From Gammaproteobacteria bacterium (lineage in GTDB: Bacteria; Pseudomonadota; Gammaproteobacteria; Methylococcales; Methylomonadaceae), in assembly GCA_018830325.1 (NCBI GenBank), contig JAHJSQ010000127.1, positions 25,702 to 89,701 of the forward strand: DNA of 64,000 nucleotides, in the 5' to 3' direction. The translations under genes were made by a program, and so were the position numbers. Of this stretch, positions 63,649 to 64,000 are shown piece after piece. A model generated the notes under the pieces. The model searched no databases and was not told the DNA's origin. It saw only the letters and a program-made list of their open reading frames with translations. The number at the start of each line of letters is the position of its first letter. Within the stretch, counting starts at the first letter, position 1.

Positions 63649-64000
63649 AAAATGGTTAGCGGCTATAGTGAGGCGAATTTACTATATAGGCAAATTTGCC
63701 TGAGTTTATGGCTAATATCAAGTTATTGGGTTAAATATGCCCGGTTTGGGTGTTATCAGAGCAAAAGTGCTTGAAAAGATCGCCAATATCAACTTATCAG
63801 GCAGATTTGCTTGAGAATCAATAGTTCTCAGGGTGCTCCGCTGCGCTACGCACCCTGAAAATGGCCGAGTTGACAGGAAACCTGTCGAACGAATGGCCCT
63901 CAGTCCGCTTCGCTCCCTGAGAACCAATCGTTCGACAGGACGATTTATGCCTGATAACCCGATACTCCGTATCCATTATCAAGCAAAATCGCCTGTCAAC
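63649..64000. repeat. Hairpin-rich region upstream of the integrase remnant
   Basis: No gene called. Contains the palindrome GGCAAATTTGCC (63689-63700), a near-duplicate TAATATCAAGTTAT / CAATATCAACTTAT (63713-63726 and 63784-63797), a hairpin with CAGGGTGC arms (63829-63857) and a large dyad CCTGTCGAACGA / TCGTTCGACAGG (63881-63892 and 63928-63939). In an integron this side of intI would hold its promoter, attI and the first cassette; I cannot identify attI or attC with confidence. Confidence 0.45.

Noticed and set aside
63649..64000. attC or attI recombination sites
   Set aside because: Hairpins are present, but I could not match paired core sites (GTTRRRY with RYYYAAC) in the right arrangement. 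Left as an unassigned repeat region.
1..64000. tRNA and rRNA genes
   Set aside because: I saw no cloverleaf-like segment with a TTCGA-type T-loop and CCA-compatible ends, and no rRNA sequence. A covariance scan could still find one that I missed.

Overview
The window reads as chromosome of a gammaproteobacterium, most likely a type I methanotroph or methylotroph of the Methylomicrobium / Methylotuvimicrobium kind. The main clue is the block at 50.9-55.0 kb: dihydropteroate synthase, an AfpA/DmrB-type flavoprotein, a DHPS-related protein, a DUF447 protein and a DUF556 (MfnB-like) protein. This gene set belongs to tetrahydromethanopterin / methanofuran biosynthesis, which in Bacteria is largely restricted to methylotrophs. 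The housekeeping neighbourhoods (smc-zipA, dapA-bamC, purL, ppk, mutM, psd, queF) are gammaproteobacterial. No methane or methanol oxidation gene lies in the window, so the lifestyle is inferred.

Layout. 0-4 kb: four envelope proteins, one interrupted by an amber codon. 4.1-14.5 kb: a complete nitrate uptake and assimilation operon on the minus strand (nrtA, nrtB, fused nrtCD, a porin, nasB-like, nasA). Its leader carries a -24/-12 (sigma-54) promoter, two small hairpins with ANTAR-type hexaloops and a strong intrinsic terminator. 15-22.7 kb: a CoA-disulfide-reductase-like enzyme with rhodanese domain, a zinc-type ABC pair, a radical SAM protein, a MarR regulator opposite a small secreted protein, and a DUF3422 protein. 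23.4-27 kb: a TRAP transporter with a TatT-type lipoprotein. 27-31.3 kb: mutM, a GldFG-like pair without its ATPase, and a gene fusing half an ion channel to the tail of a hydrolase. 31.5-37.8 kb: an RND efflux operon with its own regulator, followed by a broken mscS. 38.5-47.9 kb: psd, flhB2, queF, smc, zipA, a histidine-rich metal-binding protein, an SRAP protein, a PLP enzyme and a methyltransferase. 48.7-55 kb: ppk and the pterin/furan cofactor cluster. 55-62.6 kb: a dicarboxylate symporter, dapA-bamC, purL and hsp20. 62.8-64 kb: a frameshifted, truncated integron-type integrase and a hairpin-rich region.

Non-coding DNA is dominated by short repeats. Family A is a 64-65 bp element with 15-bp perfect or near-perfect inverted ends (four copies). 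Family B is a MITE with roughly 27-bp imperfect terminal inverted repeats beginning TATAC (two long and three short or partial copies). One A copy sits inside a B-like sequence with duplicated flanks, as expected of a nested insertion. Family C is a REP-like GTTCCCACGC palindrome cluster (four places), one of which abuts the truncated integrase. These repeats sit beside nearly every broken or chimeric gene seen here.

The strongest regulatory observation is the nitrate operon leader: nitrogen-responsive sigma-54 initiation followed by a probable NasT/ANTAR-controlled antitermination switch. The strongest evolutionary observations are the chimeric channel-hydrolase gene and the nested MITEs.
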